Origin: Sphingopyxis sp. HIX
GTDB taxonomy: Bacteria > Pseudomonadota > Alphaproteobacteria > Sphingomonadales > Sphingomonadaceae
Direction: 5' to 3'
Length of the DNA: 64,000 bases
NCBI RefSeq assembly: GCF_001468285.1
Contig: NZ_LNSB01000003.1
Location: forward strand, 90,393 to 154,392
The notes under the pieces are model-generated. The model did no database searches, was not told the origin of the DNA, and was given only the letters and a program-made list of their open reading frames with translations. Of the stretch, positions 1 through 9,347 are shown in pieces. The translations under genes were made by a program, and so were the position numbers. The first letter of the stretch is position 1. Each line of letters begins with the position of its first letter.

Positions 1-379
1 CATGGTCGTCGCCATGCTTTTTCTTGTGGCTGGCGAGCGCCGCGATCAGCCCGATCGCCGCCACCGCACCGACCGCCGCCGCGGCATTGCCGCCGCCGCC
101 CTTGCCGCAGTCGCTTGCGTCCGCCTTGTCGACGCTGGCGTAGCGGCCCTGGCTGACGACGACGCGCACGCAGGTGTCGCTGTCGCCGTTCCACCAATAT
201 TGGCCACCATTCTTGAAGGTCTCCATCTTGTAACCGCGGTCCTGCATCTCGCTCTCGGCGCCGGGCGCGCGCGCGCCGACGAGGTCGGAGAGGCTGCCCG
301 GTGTCTTGGCATAGGCCGGCGCCATACCGGCCCCGATCATCGAGGCGGCCGCCAAGGCCGCGATCGTCCGTCGCATCAT
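1..379 (-). CDS. Secreted small protein of unknown function, 3' end outside window
   Basis: About 126 residues are visible and the gene runs off the left edge, so the C-terminus is missing. It starts MMRRTIAALAAASMIGAG and has a signal peptide that probably ends after APAYA. The mature part has two cysteines (SDTCVRV and ASDCGKG) that could form a disulfide. Next come a Gly/Ala-rich hydrophobic stretch (GNAAAAVGAVAAIGLIAAL) and a basic HKKKHGDDH tail. That pattern resembles small periplasmic or envelope proteins with a C-terminal glycine-zipper segment. Two adjacent ATG codons are possible starts; I use the outer one. I do not recognise a family, so no function is assigned. Confidence 0.6.
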   Translation of the reverse strand, partial: MMRRTIAALAAASMIGAGMAPAYAKTPGSLSDLVGARAPGAESEMQDRGYKMETFKNGGQYWWNGDSDTCVRVVVSQGRYASVDKADASDCGKGGGGNAAAAVGAVAAIGLIAALASHKKKHGDDH

Positions 380-540
380 GATCTTTCCCCTGTCAGCGCG
401 CGCGGCGCACGACCCCACCGCTACGCAGTGCGCGGAACTTCTGTCGAGCGAGTCCCTGAGCGCGCGGTATAGCGGAAAAGCCGTTCGCAAAGAACGACAT
501 TCGGGGTTTAAGCGCGGCTAACCACGCTATGTGCGGTGCC

Positions 541-2067
541 TCAATAGGTGCGTCCGACGAGCACGCGTTCGACCGCGGGTTCGCCGGTGAAGAGGCACGT
601 GCCGTTGGCGGGAGCGGCGTCGAGCGGGGTGTTGCGCATCGTCAGCTTGAGCGCCTTCAATTGCTCGACGATCTTGTCGAGCGCGGCGCCGCTCGGGCGC
701 GACCATTGCACCTCGGCCCAGCCCGCGAACTTGTCGTCACCGGCAAAATGCGCTTTCAGATCCGTGACATCGCGGGCGATGTTCGAATCGAGCCGCGCCT
801 TGGCCTCGGCATAGAGGTTCGCCTGTATCTCCTCGATCATCGCCACCGCGCTCGCGACGAAATCGCCCTTGGCGACGAACGCCGTGTCGAGCTTGCCGCT
901 CTCCTGATACAGCCGGTCGCGGCGGATCACCGCGACATTGCCGCCCGCGACGTCGCGCGGGCCGACCTCGACGATCACCGGCGCACCCTTCTTGACCCAG
1001 CCCCAGCGCTTGGTCTGCGCCTTCGCACCGCTGGTGTCGAGCAGCACGCGCACGGGTTCGCGGAAGGCGTCGAGCGCCTTCAGCTGCGTTTCGAGGTCGC
1101 GGCAATAGTCGAGGATCGTGGCATCTTCTTCGTTGTCGCGCAGCATCGGCACGATGACGATCTGGTGCGGCGCGATGCGCGGCGGGCAGCGCAGGCCATC
1201 GTCGTCGCCGTGCGTCATGATCACGCCGCCGATCATCCGCGTCGAGGTGCCCCAGCTCGTCGTGTGGCAGAGGCTGTGACCGCCGTCCCTGTCCTGATAG
1301 CGGATATTCGCCGCCTCGGCGAAGCCGGTACCGAGATAATGCGAGGTGCCCGCCTGCAGCGCCTTGCCGTCCTGCATCATCGCCTCGATCGAATAGGTCG
1401 CGACCGCACCGGGGAAACGCTCATTCTCGGGCTTCTCGCCCGCGACGACGGGCATCGCGAGCACATCTTCGGCAAAGGCGCGGTACATTTCGAGCGCGCG
1501 CAGCGTCTCCGCCATCGCGTCGTCCTTGTCGGCGTGCGCGGTATGGCCTTCCTGCCACAGGAATTCGCTGGTGCGCAGGAACATGCGCGTGCGCATTTCC
1601 CAGCGCACGACATTGGCCCATTGGTTGACCTTGAGCGGCAGGTCGCGCCAGCTCTGCACCCAGCGGCTCATCGCGCTGCCGATCACCGTCTCCGAGGTCG
1701 GGCGGACGATCAGCGGCTCCTCGAGCTTCGCCTCGGGGTCGGGGATGAGCTTGCCCTTGCCGTCCTGGATCAGCCGGTGATGCGTGACCACCGCCATTTC
1801 CTTGGCGAAGCCGTCGACATGATCGGCTTCCTTCTCGAAGAAGCTCAAGGGGATGAAGAGCGGGAAATAGGCGTTCTGCACGCCCGCATCCTTGATCGCG
1901 GCGTCCATGACCTTCTGGATGCGTTCCCAGATGCCGTAGCCCCACGGCTTGATCACCATGCAGCCGCGCACGCCCGATTCCTCGGCGAGGTCGGCCTCGG
2001 CAATGACGTCCTGATACCAGGCCGCGAAGTCGGCCTGACGGGTTACGCTGAGCGCATGCTTGATCAT
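541..2067 (-). CDS. proS: Prolyl-tRNA synthetase, archaeal/eukaryotic type
   Basis: This enzyme charges tRNA-Pro with proline in the cytoplasm, using ATP (class II aminoacyl-tRNA synthetase). Visible signatures are RPTSETVI near residue 122 and the motif 2 region FLRTSEFLWQEGHTAH. They are followed by the HxxxWG-type element (CHTTSWGTSTR) and an anticodon-binding domain that begins around APHQIVIVPML. The 508-residue length and the C-terminal tyrosine (GRTY end) fit the type-3 ProS found in many alphaproteobacteria, not the ~570-residue bacterial form with an editing insertion. An AGGA lies five bases before the ATG. The neighbour phaR, on the same strand 43 bp upstream, is not functionally related. 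The call is firm. Confidence 0.97.
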   Translation of the reverse strand: MIKHALSVTRQADFAAWYQDVIAEADLAEESGVRGCMVIKPWGYGIWERIQKVMDAAIKDAGVQNAYFPLFIPLSFFEKEADHVDGFAKEMAVVTHHRLIQDGKGKLIPDPEAKLEEPLIVRPTSETVIGSAMSRWVQSWRDLPLKVNQWANVVRWEMRTRMFLRTSEFLWQEGHTAHADKDDAMAETLRALEMYRAFAEDVLAMPVVAGEKPENERFPGAVATYSIEAMMQDGKALQAGTSHYLGTGFAEAANIRYQDRDGGHSLCHTTSWGTSTRMIGGVIMTHGDDDGLRCPPRIAPHQIVIVPMLRDNEEDATILDYCRDLETQLKALDAFREPVRVLLDTSGAKAQTKRWGWVKKGAPVIVEVGPRDVAGGNVAVIRRDRLYQESGKLDTAFVAKGDFVASAVAMIEEIQANLYAEAKARLDSNIARDVTDLKAHFAGDDKFAGWAEVQWSRPSGAALDKIVEQLKALKLTMRNTPLDAAPANGTCLFTGEPAVERVLVGRTY

Positions 2068-2110
2068 CTGTCCTGATTTCTAAACTGGGGGGCGGGAGAG
2101 CGGCCCCGGA

Positions 2111-2650
2111 TCATTTCTTTTTGGCGAGCTCGGCCTTGAGGTCGGCGATTTCGGCCTTGAGCGCGGCGATCTCGGCATCCTTGGCCTTGGCATTCCCGCC
2201 GCCTGGGATGAAGGCGCTCGTCGCCTGCTGGAACATCTCGAGATTGCGGCGCGTCAGTTCGGCGAGCGGGTTCGAGCCGAGCGCGCCCTCGAGCGCGGCG
2301 CGCACGTCTTGCTGGTTCTTGCGGAAGGTCGCCATCGAGGCTTCGAGATATTGCGGCACCATCGACTGCATCTTGTCGCCGTACATGCCGATCAGCTGGC
2401 GCAGGAAATTGACCGGCAGCAGCGTTTCGCCGCGCGTCTCCTCGTCCATGATGATCTGCGTGAGCACATTATGCGTGATGTCCTCGCCGCTCTTGGCGTC
2501 GACGACGCGGAAGTCGCGACCGTCGCGGACCATCGTGCCCAGATCCTCGAGCGTGATGTAGCAGCTGCGCTCGGTATCGTAGAGGCGCCGGTTCGCATAT
2601 TTCTTGATCGTAACCGTGTCGCCGTCGGCCGGCGCCTTGGACTTCGCCAT
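2111..2650 (-). CDS. phaR: Polyhydroxyalkanoate synthesis repressor PhaR
   Basis: The 179-residue protein has the N-terminal PHB/PHA accumulation regulator DNA-binding domain (TIKKYANRRLYDTE, residues ~14-27, then YITLEDLGTMVRDGRDF). The PHB_acc domain follows (NVLTQIIMDEE, LPVNFLRQLIGMYGDKM). The last ~30 residues are a charged Ala/Lys/Glu heptad region that looks like a coiled coil. In characterised species PhaR binds both DNA and PHA granules, represses phasin synthesis and links carbon storage to transcription. No pha synthase or phasin gene is present here, so the gene is an orphan in this window. The start is preceded by CAGGGAG. Confidence 0.95.
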   Translation of the reverse strand: MAKSKAPADGDTVTIKKYANRRLYDTERSCYITLEDLGTMVRDGRDFRVVDAKSGEDITHNVLTQIIMDEETRGETLLPVNFLRQLIGMYGDKMQSMVPQYLEASMATFRKNQQDVRAALEGALGSNPLAELTRRNLEMFQQATSAFIPGGGNAKAKDAEIAALKAEIADLKAELAKKK

Positions 2651-3145
2651 GATGCTGCTGCTCCCTGACCCGTGACAAAGGCGACCCCGCCGCGCCGGGC
2701 TTGAACGTTGAAAAGCGGCAATAGCATCAATCTATGATGCGTCGCAACATGAAGGCGGGCCTGACGACGATTCGCCGACGCTGCCAAGGTGGAAGCGATT
2801 GTTTGGCGATGCGGAAAGCGCCGCCAAGCGAAGTTCCGTGCGCCGGGATCGCGGTGCGACAAGTCGAGCGACGTAATTTAGTTTCACCTGAAACGGCCTC
2901 CTTGACATAATTGCGGCCCCATTCGCCATCCTGAGCAGCCTTCGTTTCGCCTGCCAACAACCTTGTTATTTTGCGCTATTCCGACGCCCGCCCAGGAACT
3001 GTTGCGAAAATGACACAATGTCATGCCGATGGCGCGAAGCCGTCAGAAAATTGCCACAGGGGGCTTGTGCCACTTTCGTTTTCGGTCTTTTTAGGGCGCA
3101 ATCCGTTCATCTCTATTTTTGAACGGACAACCGGGGAGTTACCAC
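2651..3145. other. Long intergenic region between phaR and the TonB receptor
   Basis: About 495 bp without a convincing gene lies between two divergently oriented genes, so promoters for both must be here. I see a perfect palindrome GTTTCACCTGAAAC at 2881-2894. A TTGACA sits at 2902-2907 on the plus strand, without a good -10 at the right spacing. The stretch before the receptor is AT-richer than its surroundings. The reading frames crossing it have no ribosome site or coding look. Confidence 0.5.
2881..2894. promoter_or_regulatory. Perfect 14-bp palindrome, candidate operator
   Basis: GTTTCA-CC-TGAAAC has six-base perfect arms and a two-base centre, about 230 bp upstream of phaR and 250 bp upstream of the receptor. 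A TTGACA follows nine bases later on the plus strand. It could bind a dimeric regulator; which one is unknown. Confidence 0.3.
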
Positions 3146-6100
3146 ATGAATAAGTCGCACCTGCTTATGGGTGCTGCTGCCTTTGCAGTAGCTATGTCCG
3201 TAAGCCAGCCTGTTCTTGCACAGGACGCCGCGGATTGCGTCGACGCCAATGAAAACGGCGTCTGCGATTCGGACGAGAATACCGATCGTGCCATCGTCGT
3301 CACCGGCTCGCGCATCGCGCGCCCGACGCTCGAATCGTCGGTTCCGCTGACTTCGGTCGACGTCGGCGAGCTGACCGACACCGGCGACGTCTCGCTGGGC
3401 GACGCGCTCAACGACCTGCCGTCGCTGCGCTCGACCTTCAGCCAGGGCAACTCGACCCGCTTCATCGGCACCGCCGGCCTCAACATCCTCGACCTTCGCG
3501 GCCTGGGCATCGCCCGCACGCTGGTGCTGGTCAACGGCAAGCGCCACATCACCGCGCTGCCGGGCGACTATCTGGTCGACGTCAACACCATCCCGGTCGA
3601 CCTGCTCGAGCGCGTCGACATCGTCACGGGCGGCAACTCGGCGATCTACGGCTCGGACGCCGTCGCCGGCGTCGTGAACTTCATCACCAAGCGCAACTTC
3701 GACGGCATCAACCTGCGCGCGCAGGGCGGCGTTTCGTCGCGCGGCGATCGCGGCAACATGTTCATCAGCGGCACCTGGGGCAAGAATTTCGCCGACGGCC
3801 GCGGCAACATCGCGATCTCGGGCGAATATGCCGAAGCCAACCCGCTGTACTTCAGCGACCGCGACAAGCTGACCGGCGCCTATTCGGGCCGCTGTCAGTT
3901 CCAGACGGTCGACCCGCAGGGCGCAGCCGGCGGCGAAACCGGCCCGAGCGCGAGCGACGGCATTCCCGACACCCAGTTCGTCTGCGGCGTGAAGAACGGC
4001 TCGATCTCGGACGGCGGCACCATCGGCCGCGTCGGCGTCGGCCAGTATCTGCGCTTCGGTCCCAACGGCGACCTGTTCGTCGACGTTCCGGCCGGCAACT
4101 TCGAAGCCGGTGGTTCGGCCAATATCCAGGGCGGCCAGGGCTCGACGCTGCGCAACACCGGCCAGCTTGCGGCCGGCCTGAAGCGCTACGCCGTGAACCT
4201 GCTGTCGCACTATGACATCAGCGACGCTTTCCGCCCGTTCGTCGAAGCCAAATATGTGCGCGTCGATGCGGTCCAGGAAGGTCAGCCGTCCTTCTTCAGC
4301 GGCGGTCCGAACGTCCAGTTCGGCGGCCCGGCGATGCGCTGTAACAACCCGTTCCTGACGACCCAGGCGCTCCAGACGCTTCAGGGCTTCGGCCTTTGCG
4401 CCAACCCCGCAACCGGCACCTTCGCGCTGTCGCGCTTCAACACCGACTTCGGTGGCCGTGGCGAGCTCCACAAGCGCGAGACCTATCGCATCGTCGGTGG
4501 TGTCGAGGGTACGTTCAACGACGACTGGAATTACGAACTGTCGTTCAACTACGGCCGTCTCGAAACCAAGATGAAGTCGCTGAACAACCTGCTGCTCTAC
4601 ACGCAGGACGGCAACGACTTCGACGGCTTCAACCTGGCGATCGACGCCGTGCGCAATGGCGCCGGCCAGATCGTCTGCCGCGTCAACGCCGATGCGATCA
4701 CGACCAACGACCGTCCGGATTGCGTTCCGATCAACGTCTTCGGCGTCGGCGCGCCCACCCAGGCTGCGCTCGATTTCGTCAACCGGACGGCGACCCGCGA
4801 GGAACGGGCCGAGCAGTTCGTCGCGCTGGCGAGCGTTTCGGGTGACCTGTCGCAGCTGTTCGAACTGCCCGGCGGTCCGATCGGCTTCGCTCTCGGTGCC
4901 GAATATCGCGAAGAAAAGGCGTACAGCGATTTCGACGACCTGACCCAGTCGGGCGCGACCTTCCTGAACGCCATCGCGACCTTCGCGCCGCCGAAGCTCA
5001 ACGTGAAGGAAGCCTTCGGCGAAATCAGCATCCCGCTGCTCGCCAACATGCCCTTCGCCGAGGAACTGACGCTGGGTGCGGCGGCGCGTGTCTCCGACTA
5101 CAACACGTCGGCCGGCACCGTCTGGGCCTATAACTTCCAGGCCCTCTATGCGCCGATCCCCGACGTCCGCTTCCGCGCCGCCTATGCGCGCTCGGTGCGT
5201 GCGCCGACCCAGAGCGACCTGTTCTCGCCCTTCTCGCAGAACTTCGCCCAGGTCGGCGATCCCTGCGACAGCGTGAACATCACCGGCAACCCGAACCGCG
5301 CCGCGAACTGCGCCGCGGCCGGCGTTCCGACGGTGTTCAACCAGGCGATGGTCGATGCCTGCGTCGGCTCGAGCGTTCCGGCAGCCCAGCGCGAGCTCGG
5401 CGACCCCTGGGTCAACTGCCTTGCGCGCACCTCGTCGACGACCTTCGCATCGGGCGGCAACTCGGCGCTGCAAGTCGAAAAGGGCAAGAGCCTCACGCTG
5501 GGCGCGGTTTTCGAACCGAGCTTCCTGCCGGGCTTCAACTTCACCGTCGACTATTACAACATCAAGGTCGAAAGCCTGATCGCGGCGCCGACGCTCGCGA
5601 ACATGCTGTCGCTTTGCTTCGACGATGCGTCGCCCTTTGCGTCGAACCCCTTCTGCTCGGTGACCCCCGACGATCCCACGGGTCTGTTCCCGCGCGACCC
5701 GGTGACCGGTCTGTTCCAGCCCTTCGGTGATACCATCAAGGGTGCGGCACAGGTCGGCGGCGTGAACTTCGCGGCGCAGAAGACCGAGGGCATCGACGTC
5801 GACGTCCAGTATCGCCGGACGTTCGACAATGGTCATCGCGTCAACTTCCGCGCCATCGCGACGCACCTGCTGCGCCTCGACAACTACACCAACCCGCTGG
5901 CCCCGACGATTCCGAACCGTCAGATGAGCGAGCTTGGCGACCCGCGCTGGTCGGCCAATGCGAGCATCAACTACGACTTCGGTGCGTTCGATATCAGCTG
6001 GAACGTGCGTTACATCGGCAAGCAGACGATCGCGGCCTACGAAACGCAGAACAGCTACCTCGGCGCGTGCCCCGCAAGCGGCAACAACCCTGGCGGCGGC

Positions 6101-6352
6101 ACCTGCACCCCGGGCACGGTCGTGCGCTTGCCCCCCCAGAACGCGGACGCCAACCCGCGCGTCTACTACCCGGATGCCTTCTACCACGGCTTCCGCGCCA
6201 ACGTCGAAGTCGACAAGAAGTTCAACTTCTACGTCGGCATCGACAACGCGTTCGACAAGCAGCCGCCGTTCGGCCTGCTCGGCACCGCGGCGGGCGATCC
6301 GTACGACACCTTCGGTCGTTACTTCTACGCCGGCATCCGCGCCAACTGGTAA
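3146..6352 (+). CDS. TonB-dependent outer-membrane receptor
   Basis: The 1068-residue precursor has a signal peptide (MNKSHLLMGAAAFAVAMSV... cleaved after PVLA). It is followed by a plug domain (VVTGSRIARP at ~55-64, LVLVNGKRH, IYGSDAVAGVVNFITKR) and a large beta-barrel ending in the aromatic FYAGIRANW typical of outer-membrane insertion. TonB receptors import substrates such as siderophores, cobalamin, saccharides or plant compounds using proton-motive force. The substrate cannot be read from sequence. An acidic cysteine-bracketed segment (DCVDANENGVCDSDEN) between signal peptide and plug resembles a thrombospondin type-3 or calcium-binding repeat. The ATG is chosen for its GGGGAG site. An upstream in-frame TTG would add nine residues and is less likely. 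It is monocistronic, with a terminator just downstream. Confidence 0.93.
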   Translation: MNKSHLLMGAAAFAVAMSVSQPVLAQDAADCVDANENGVCDSDENTDRAIVVTGSRIARPTLESSVPLTSVDVGELTDTGDVSLGDALNDLPSLRSTFSQGNSTRFIGTAGLNILDLRGLGIARTLVLVNGKRHITALPGDYLVDVNTIPVDLLERVDIVTGGNSAIYGSDAVAGVVNFITKRNFDGINLRAQGGVSSRGDRGNMFISGTWGKNFADGRGNIAISGEYAEANPLYFSDRDKLTGAYSGRCQFQTVDPQGAAGGETGPSASDGIPDTQFVCGVKNGSISDGGTIGRVGVGQYLRFGPNGDLFVDVPAGNFEAGGSANIQGGQGSTLRNTGQLAAGLKRYAVNLLSHYDISDAFRPFVEAKYVRVDAVQEGQPSFFSGGPNVQFGGPAMRCNNPFLTTQALQTLQGFGLCANPATGTFALSRFNTDFGGRGELHKRETYRIVGGVEGTFNDDWNYELSFNYGRLETKMKSLNNLLLYTQDGNDFDGFNLAIDAVRNGAGQIVCRVNADAITTNDRPDCVPINVFGVGAPTQAALDFVNRTATREERAEQFVALASVSGDLSQLFELPGGPIGFALGAEYREEKAYSDFDDLTQSGATFLNAIATFAPPKLNVKEAFGEISIPLLANMPFAEELTLGAAARVSDYNTSAGTVWAYNFQALYAPIPDVRFRAAYARSVRAPTQSDLFSPFSQNFAQVGDPCDSVNITGNPNRAANCAAAGVPTVFNQAMVDACVGSSVPAAQRELGDPWVNCLARTSSTTFASGGNSALQVEKGKSLTLGAVFEPSFLPGFNFTVDYYNIKVESLIAAPTLANMLSLCFDDASPFASNPFCSVTPDDPTGLFPRDPVTGLFQPFGDTIKGAAQVGGVNFAAQKTEGIDVDVQYRRTFDNGHRVNFRAIATHLLRLDNYTNPLAPTIPNRQMSELGDPRWSANASINYDFGAFDISWNVRYIGKQTIAAYETQNSYLGACPASGNNPGGGTCTPGTVVRLPPQNADANPRVYYPDAFYHGFRANVEVDKKFNFYVGIDNAFDKQPPFGLLGTAAGDPYDTFGRYFYAGIRANW

Positions 6353-6378
6353 GCCAGTCGGCATGGGCCACGGAAACG

Positions 6379-6409
6379 GGCCGCCTTCCCTTGGGAAGGC
6401 GGCCTTTTT
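6379..6409 (+). terminator. Rho-independent terminator of the TonB receptor
   Basis: A perfect 12-base inverted repeat (GGCCGCCTTCCC / GGGAAGGCGGCC) with a TT centre is followed at once by TTTTT. It starts 26 bp after the receptor stop codon. Confidence 0.9.
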
Positions 6410-6458
6410 CTTTGGAGGAACTGGACGGTTTTGGGGTGGTGAGCAGACGTTCCTTAAC

Positions 6459-6486
6459 CGTCGCCCCCGCAAAGGCGGGGGCGACG
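6459..6486. repeat. Dispersed GTCGCCCCCGC palindrome
   Basis: Twelve-base arms (CGTCGCCCCCGC / GCGGGGGCGACG) surround an AAAG loop between convergent genes. The same unit recurs at 34991-35068 (as a longer double form) and 38442-38465. That makes it a multi-copy intergenic repeat, not a gene-specific signal. Confidence 0.7.
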
Positions 6487-6515
6487 TCTTGTTTCGCCCG
6501 TAAAGCAGCTGCCCG

Positions 6516-7562
6516 TCAGTCCCAGACGCGCTCGAAGCGTGCGCCCAGGCCGGTGAGCAGTTCATATTGCGACAGGCCCGAGCGCGCCGCGACCTCGGGC
6601 AGGTCGTAGCCGAGCGTCAGCCAGTCGCCTTCGCCTATCGCAAGGTCGCCCGCGTCGAAGGCAGTCAGGTCCATCGAAACGCGCCCGGCGACGGGCAGGT
6701 GACGCCCCCGCCAGCTCGCGAAACCGACCCCGCCCGACTGGCAACGGAGGTAACCGTCGGCATAGCCGATATTGGCAACCGCGATCCATGAGCGGTCCTG
6801 CGCCGTCCATGTCGCGCCATAACCGACGCTATCGCCCGCCTCGACCGTGCGGACCTGCAGCACGCGCGCTTCGGGGAAGACGACCTGGCGCAGTTGTCCC
6901 GCCGCCTCGCCGCGCGGCACGCCGCCATAAAGCGCGAGCCCGGGGCGCGTGAGGTCGAAGGCATAGTCGGCACCGAGGCAGATGCCCGCGCTGTTGGCGA
7001 GGCTGAAGCGCCGCGCCGGAATCGCTCCGCGCAGCGCCCGGAAAGCCGCCAGCTGCTGCGCATTTTGCGGACTGTCCTCGTCCGCGGAGGCGAGATGGCT
7101 GAGCAGGGTCTCGATCGCGAGCCCGTCGAGCGCGCCGCCCAGCGCCTCCGCGACGGTCAGCCCCAGCCGGTTCATGCCGGTGTCGACCATCACGTCGCAC
7201 GGCCGCCCTTCCCCGGCTTCGCGCCAGCGCGCGGCCTGTTCGATGCTGTTGAGCACCGGCCGCGCGGGCAGCATGCGCGCCGCGACCATGTCGCTGGCGC
7301 CGACGCCGTGGAGCACCGACAGCGACACGCCGGCGGGGAGCGGCATCAGCGCCGCGGCCTCGGCCCAGGTCGCGACGAAGAAGTCGCGGCAGCCCGCTCC
7401 CGCCAGATGCCGCATCACCGCGCGCGCGCCGAGGCTGTAACCGTCGGCCTTGAGCGCCGCGCCGGTCGCCGCACCGCTGCTCGCCTTCGCGAGCCAGCGC
7501 CAGTTGGCGACGAGCGCCCGGCTGTCGAGGCGGAGGCGGAGCGGAGCGGCGATGTCGATCAT
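6516..7562 (-). CDS. alr: Alanine racemase
   Basis: This PLP-dependent enzyme interconverts L- and D-alanine to supply D-Ala for peptidoglycan. The PLP lysine is K38 in ALKADGYSLG, and the second catalytic base is the tyrosine of VGYGATW. The family elements GMNRLGL, RPGLALYGG and GRVSMDLTAFD are also present. At 348 residues it is of normal length for a bacterial Alr. It lies convergent to the TonB receptor and is not in an operon with other wall genes. The separate glutamate racemase at 43706 is a different fold and provides D-glutamate. Confidence 0.95.
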   Translation of the reverse strand: MIDIAAPLRLRLDSRALVANWRWLAKASSGAATGAALKADGYSLGARAVMRHLAGAGCRDFFVATWAEAAALMPLPAGVSLSVLHGVGASDMVAARMLPARPVLNSIEQAARWREAGEGRPCDVMVDTGMNRLGLTVAEALGGALDGLAIETLLSHLASADEDSPQNAQQLAAFRALRGAIPARRFSLANSAGICLGADYAFDLTRPGLALYGGVPRGEAAGQLRQVVFPEARVLQVRTVEAGDSVGYGATWTAQDRSWIAVANIGYADGYLRCQSGGVGFASWRGRHLPVAGRVSMDLTAFDAGDLAIGEGDWLTLGYDLPEVAARSGLSQYELLTGLGARFERVWD

Positions 7563-7605
7563 CCCCCGCCCCTAGCCGCGAAAAACGGTAGCGCCAATGG
7601 GGCGC

Positions 7606-9243
7606 TCAGGCCGACGGCGCCGCGGCGTCCTTCTTCCACTGCCCCGGCACCGGATCCTTGAGCATGAAGGCACTAACGAGGAAGGCGACGAGCACCACCA
7701 CCCAGGTGTACCAGAGACCGGCATAGGCATCGCCGGTCTTGGCGATGATGAAGCTCGCGATCAGCGGCAGGAAGCCGCCGAAATAGCCGGTGCCGAGGTG
7801 ATAGGGGATCGACAGCGACGAATAGCGCACGTGCGGGGGGAACATCTCAGAGAGCAGCGCCGCGACAGGACCGTAGGTGAAGCCCGACAGCGCGCTCAAA
7901 CCGAGCAGCGCGGCGACGATCACCGCGATGCCGAGCGGACCCGGGATCTGCTTTTCGAAATCATAGCCCATCGCCTCGAGCGCCGGTTTGAGCACCGCGG
8001 GATCCTCGCCCGCGACCTCGCGCCCGCCGATCGTCACCTTGACGCTGTCGAAGCCGCTGCCGCTGCCGACGATGCTGTAGGGCACACCGAGCTTGGTAAG
8101 CTCGCCGAGCGTCTTGCCGCACGCGGTTTCCTGCACCTGCGCGAAGGGATCATAGTCGCACTGCGAGCCCGTGACGACGACCGGCGCCTTTTCGGCCGCC
8201 GCGGTGAGCGCGGGGTTGCCGACACTCCCCATCAGCCAGAAGAGCGGGAAGAGCAGCACCAAGGTTACGGCATAGCCCCAGACGATCGGCTTCTTGCGCC
8301 CGATCTTGTCGGAGATATGTCCGGCCCACAGGAAAAAGCCCATGCCGAGCGCGGCCGAGAAGCCGACGATGATCTCGGCGGCGGTATCCTCGACCTTCAT
8401 CGGGCCTTTGAGGAAGGACAGGCCCGAGAACATCGCGGTGTACCAGATCACGGTGAGGCCCGCGGCGATTCCGAAGAGCGCAACGAAGATGCGCTTCGGA
8501 TTGCCGGGATAGGTGAAGCTTTCCTTGAGCGGATTCTTGGCGAGCTCGCCCTCGGCCTTCATCGCCTGGAACACCGGGCTTTCGGAGAGCTTGAGGCGCA
8601 TCCACAGCGAAATGGCGAGCAGGATCAGCGAGAGGAGGAAGGGCACGCGCCAGCCCCAGCTTTCCCATACCGCGTCGGACATCAGCGCCTTGCAGCCGAG
8701 CACGACGATGAGGCTGAGCACGAAACCGCCGACGACGCTCGCCTGGATGAAGCTGGTATAGAAACCGCGCTTTTCGGGGGGCGAATGTTCGGCGACATAG
8801 ACCGCGGCGCCGCCATATTCGCCCCCGAGCGCGAGCCCTTGGAGCACGCGGAGCAGGATCACGATGATCGGCGCGACGATGCCGATCGTCGCCGCCGAGG
8901 GGATCATGCCCACTCCGGCGGTCGCGATCCCCATCAAGGTCACGGTGACTAGGAAAGTATATTTGCGTCCCAGCCGGTCGCCGAGGAAACCGAAGAGCAC
9001 CGCGCCGAGCGGGCGGAAACCGAAGCCGACGGCAAATCCTGCCCAGACGAGCAGGATTTCGAGCGTCGCATTGTCGCTGGGGAAAAAGGCCTTGCCGATG
9101 ATCGCCGCGAGCGTGCCGTAGATGAAGAAATCATACCATTCGAAGATCGTCCCCGCCGACGAGGCGGCGATGACCATACGAATGTCCTTCGCGGTCGGCT
9201 GATAGGCGGCGCCATGGTCGGCGGCCGCGGCTTTATCGGTCAT
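7606..9243 (-). CDS. MHS-family MFS transporter (metabolite:proton symporter)
   Basis: The 545-residue protein has about 12 transmembrane segments. It carries MHS-family signatures: FEWYDFFIYG near residue 35, GDRLGRK in the first cytoplasmic loop, RVLQGLALGGEYGGA, and HISDKIGRKKP in the second half. Members such as ProP, KgtP and ShiA carry proline/betaine, alpha-ketoglutarate or shikimate with protons. The substrate here is not predictable. A long hydrophilic insertion of roughly 110 residues (residues ~355-460, with CDYDPFAQVQETACGK) between late helices makes it longer than E. coli members; it is probably an external domain. GGGGAG lies six bases before the ATG. Confidence 0.88.
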   Translation of the reverse strand: MTDKAAAADHGAAYQPTAKDIRMVIAASSAGTIFEWYDFFIYGTLAAIIGKAFFPSDNATLEILLVWAGFAVGFGFRPLGAVLFGFLGDRLGRKYTFLVTVTLMGIATAGVGMIPSAATIGIVAPIIVILLRVLQGLALGGEYGGAAVYVAEHSPPEKRGFYTSFIQASVVGGFVLSLIVVLGCKALMSDAVWESWGWRVPFLLSLILLAISLWMRLKLSESPVFQAMKAEGELAKNPLKESFTYPGNPKRIFVALFGIAAGLTVIWYTAMFSGLSFLKGPMKVEDTAAEIIVGFSAALGMGFFLWAGHISDKIGRKKPIVWGYAVTLVLLFPLFWLMGSVGNPALTAAAEKAPVVVTGSQCDYDPFAQVQETACGKTLGELTKLGVPYSIVGSGSGFDSVKVTIGGREVAGEDPAVLKPALEAMGYDFEKQIPGPLGIAVIVAALLGLSALSGFTYGPVAALLSEMFPPHVRYSSLSIPYHLGTGYFGGFLPLIASFIIAKTGDAYAGLWYTWVVVLVAFLVSAFMLKDPVPGQWKKDAAAPSA

Positions 9244-9347
9244 AAACTCTCCCCTGCCCCATTCGGGCTTTTGAGCATCTCTAGCCGCCGCATATCGCCG
9301 CGCAAGCCTTCTTGGCGTAGCGCCATTCCGGTGGCAGACTGGGGTCC

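Noticed and set aside
529..2076. 515-codon plus-strand frame opposite proS
   Set aside because: The complement encodes a full prolyl-tRNA synthetase with all motifs. The plus frame is Arg/His-rich and reads as a GC artefact.
2971..3153. 60-codon frame in the phaR/receptor spacer
   Set aside because: No ribosome site, atypical composition, and it runs across the start of the receptor gene.
3113..6565. 1150-codon open frame on the minus strand opposite the TonB receptor
   Set aside because: High-GC genes often leave one antisense frame open. The receptor has signal peptide, motifs, ribosome site and terminator, while the antisense product is a low-complexity Arg/Ala/Val sequence with no domain.
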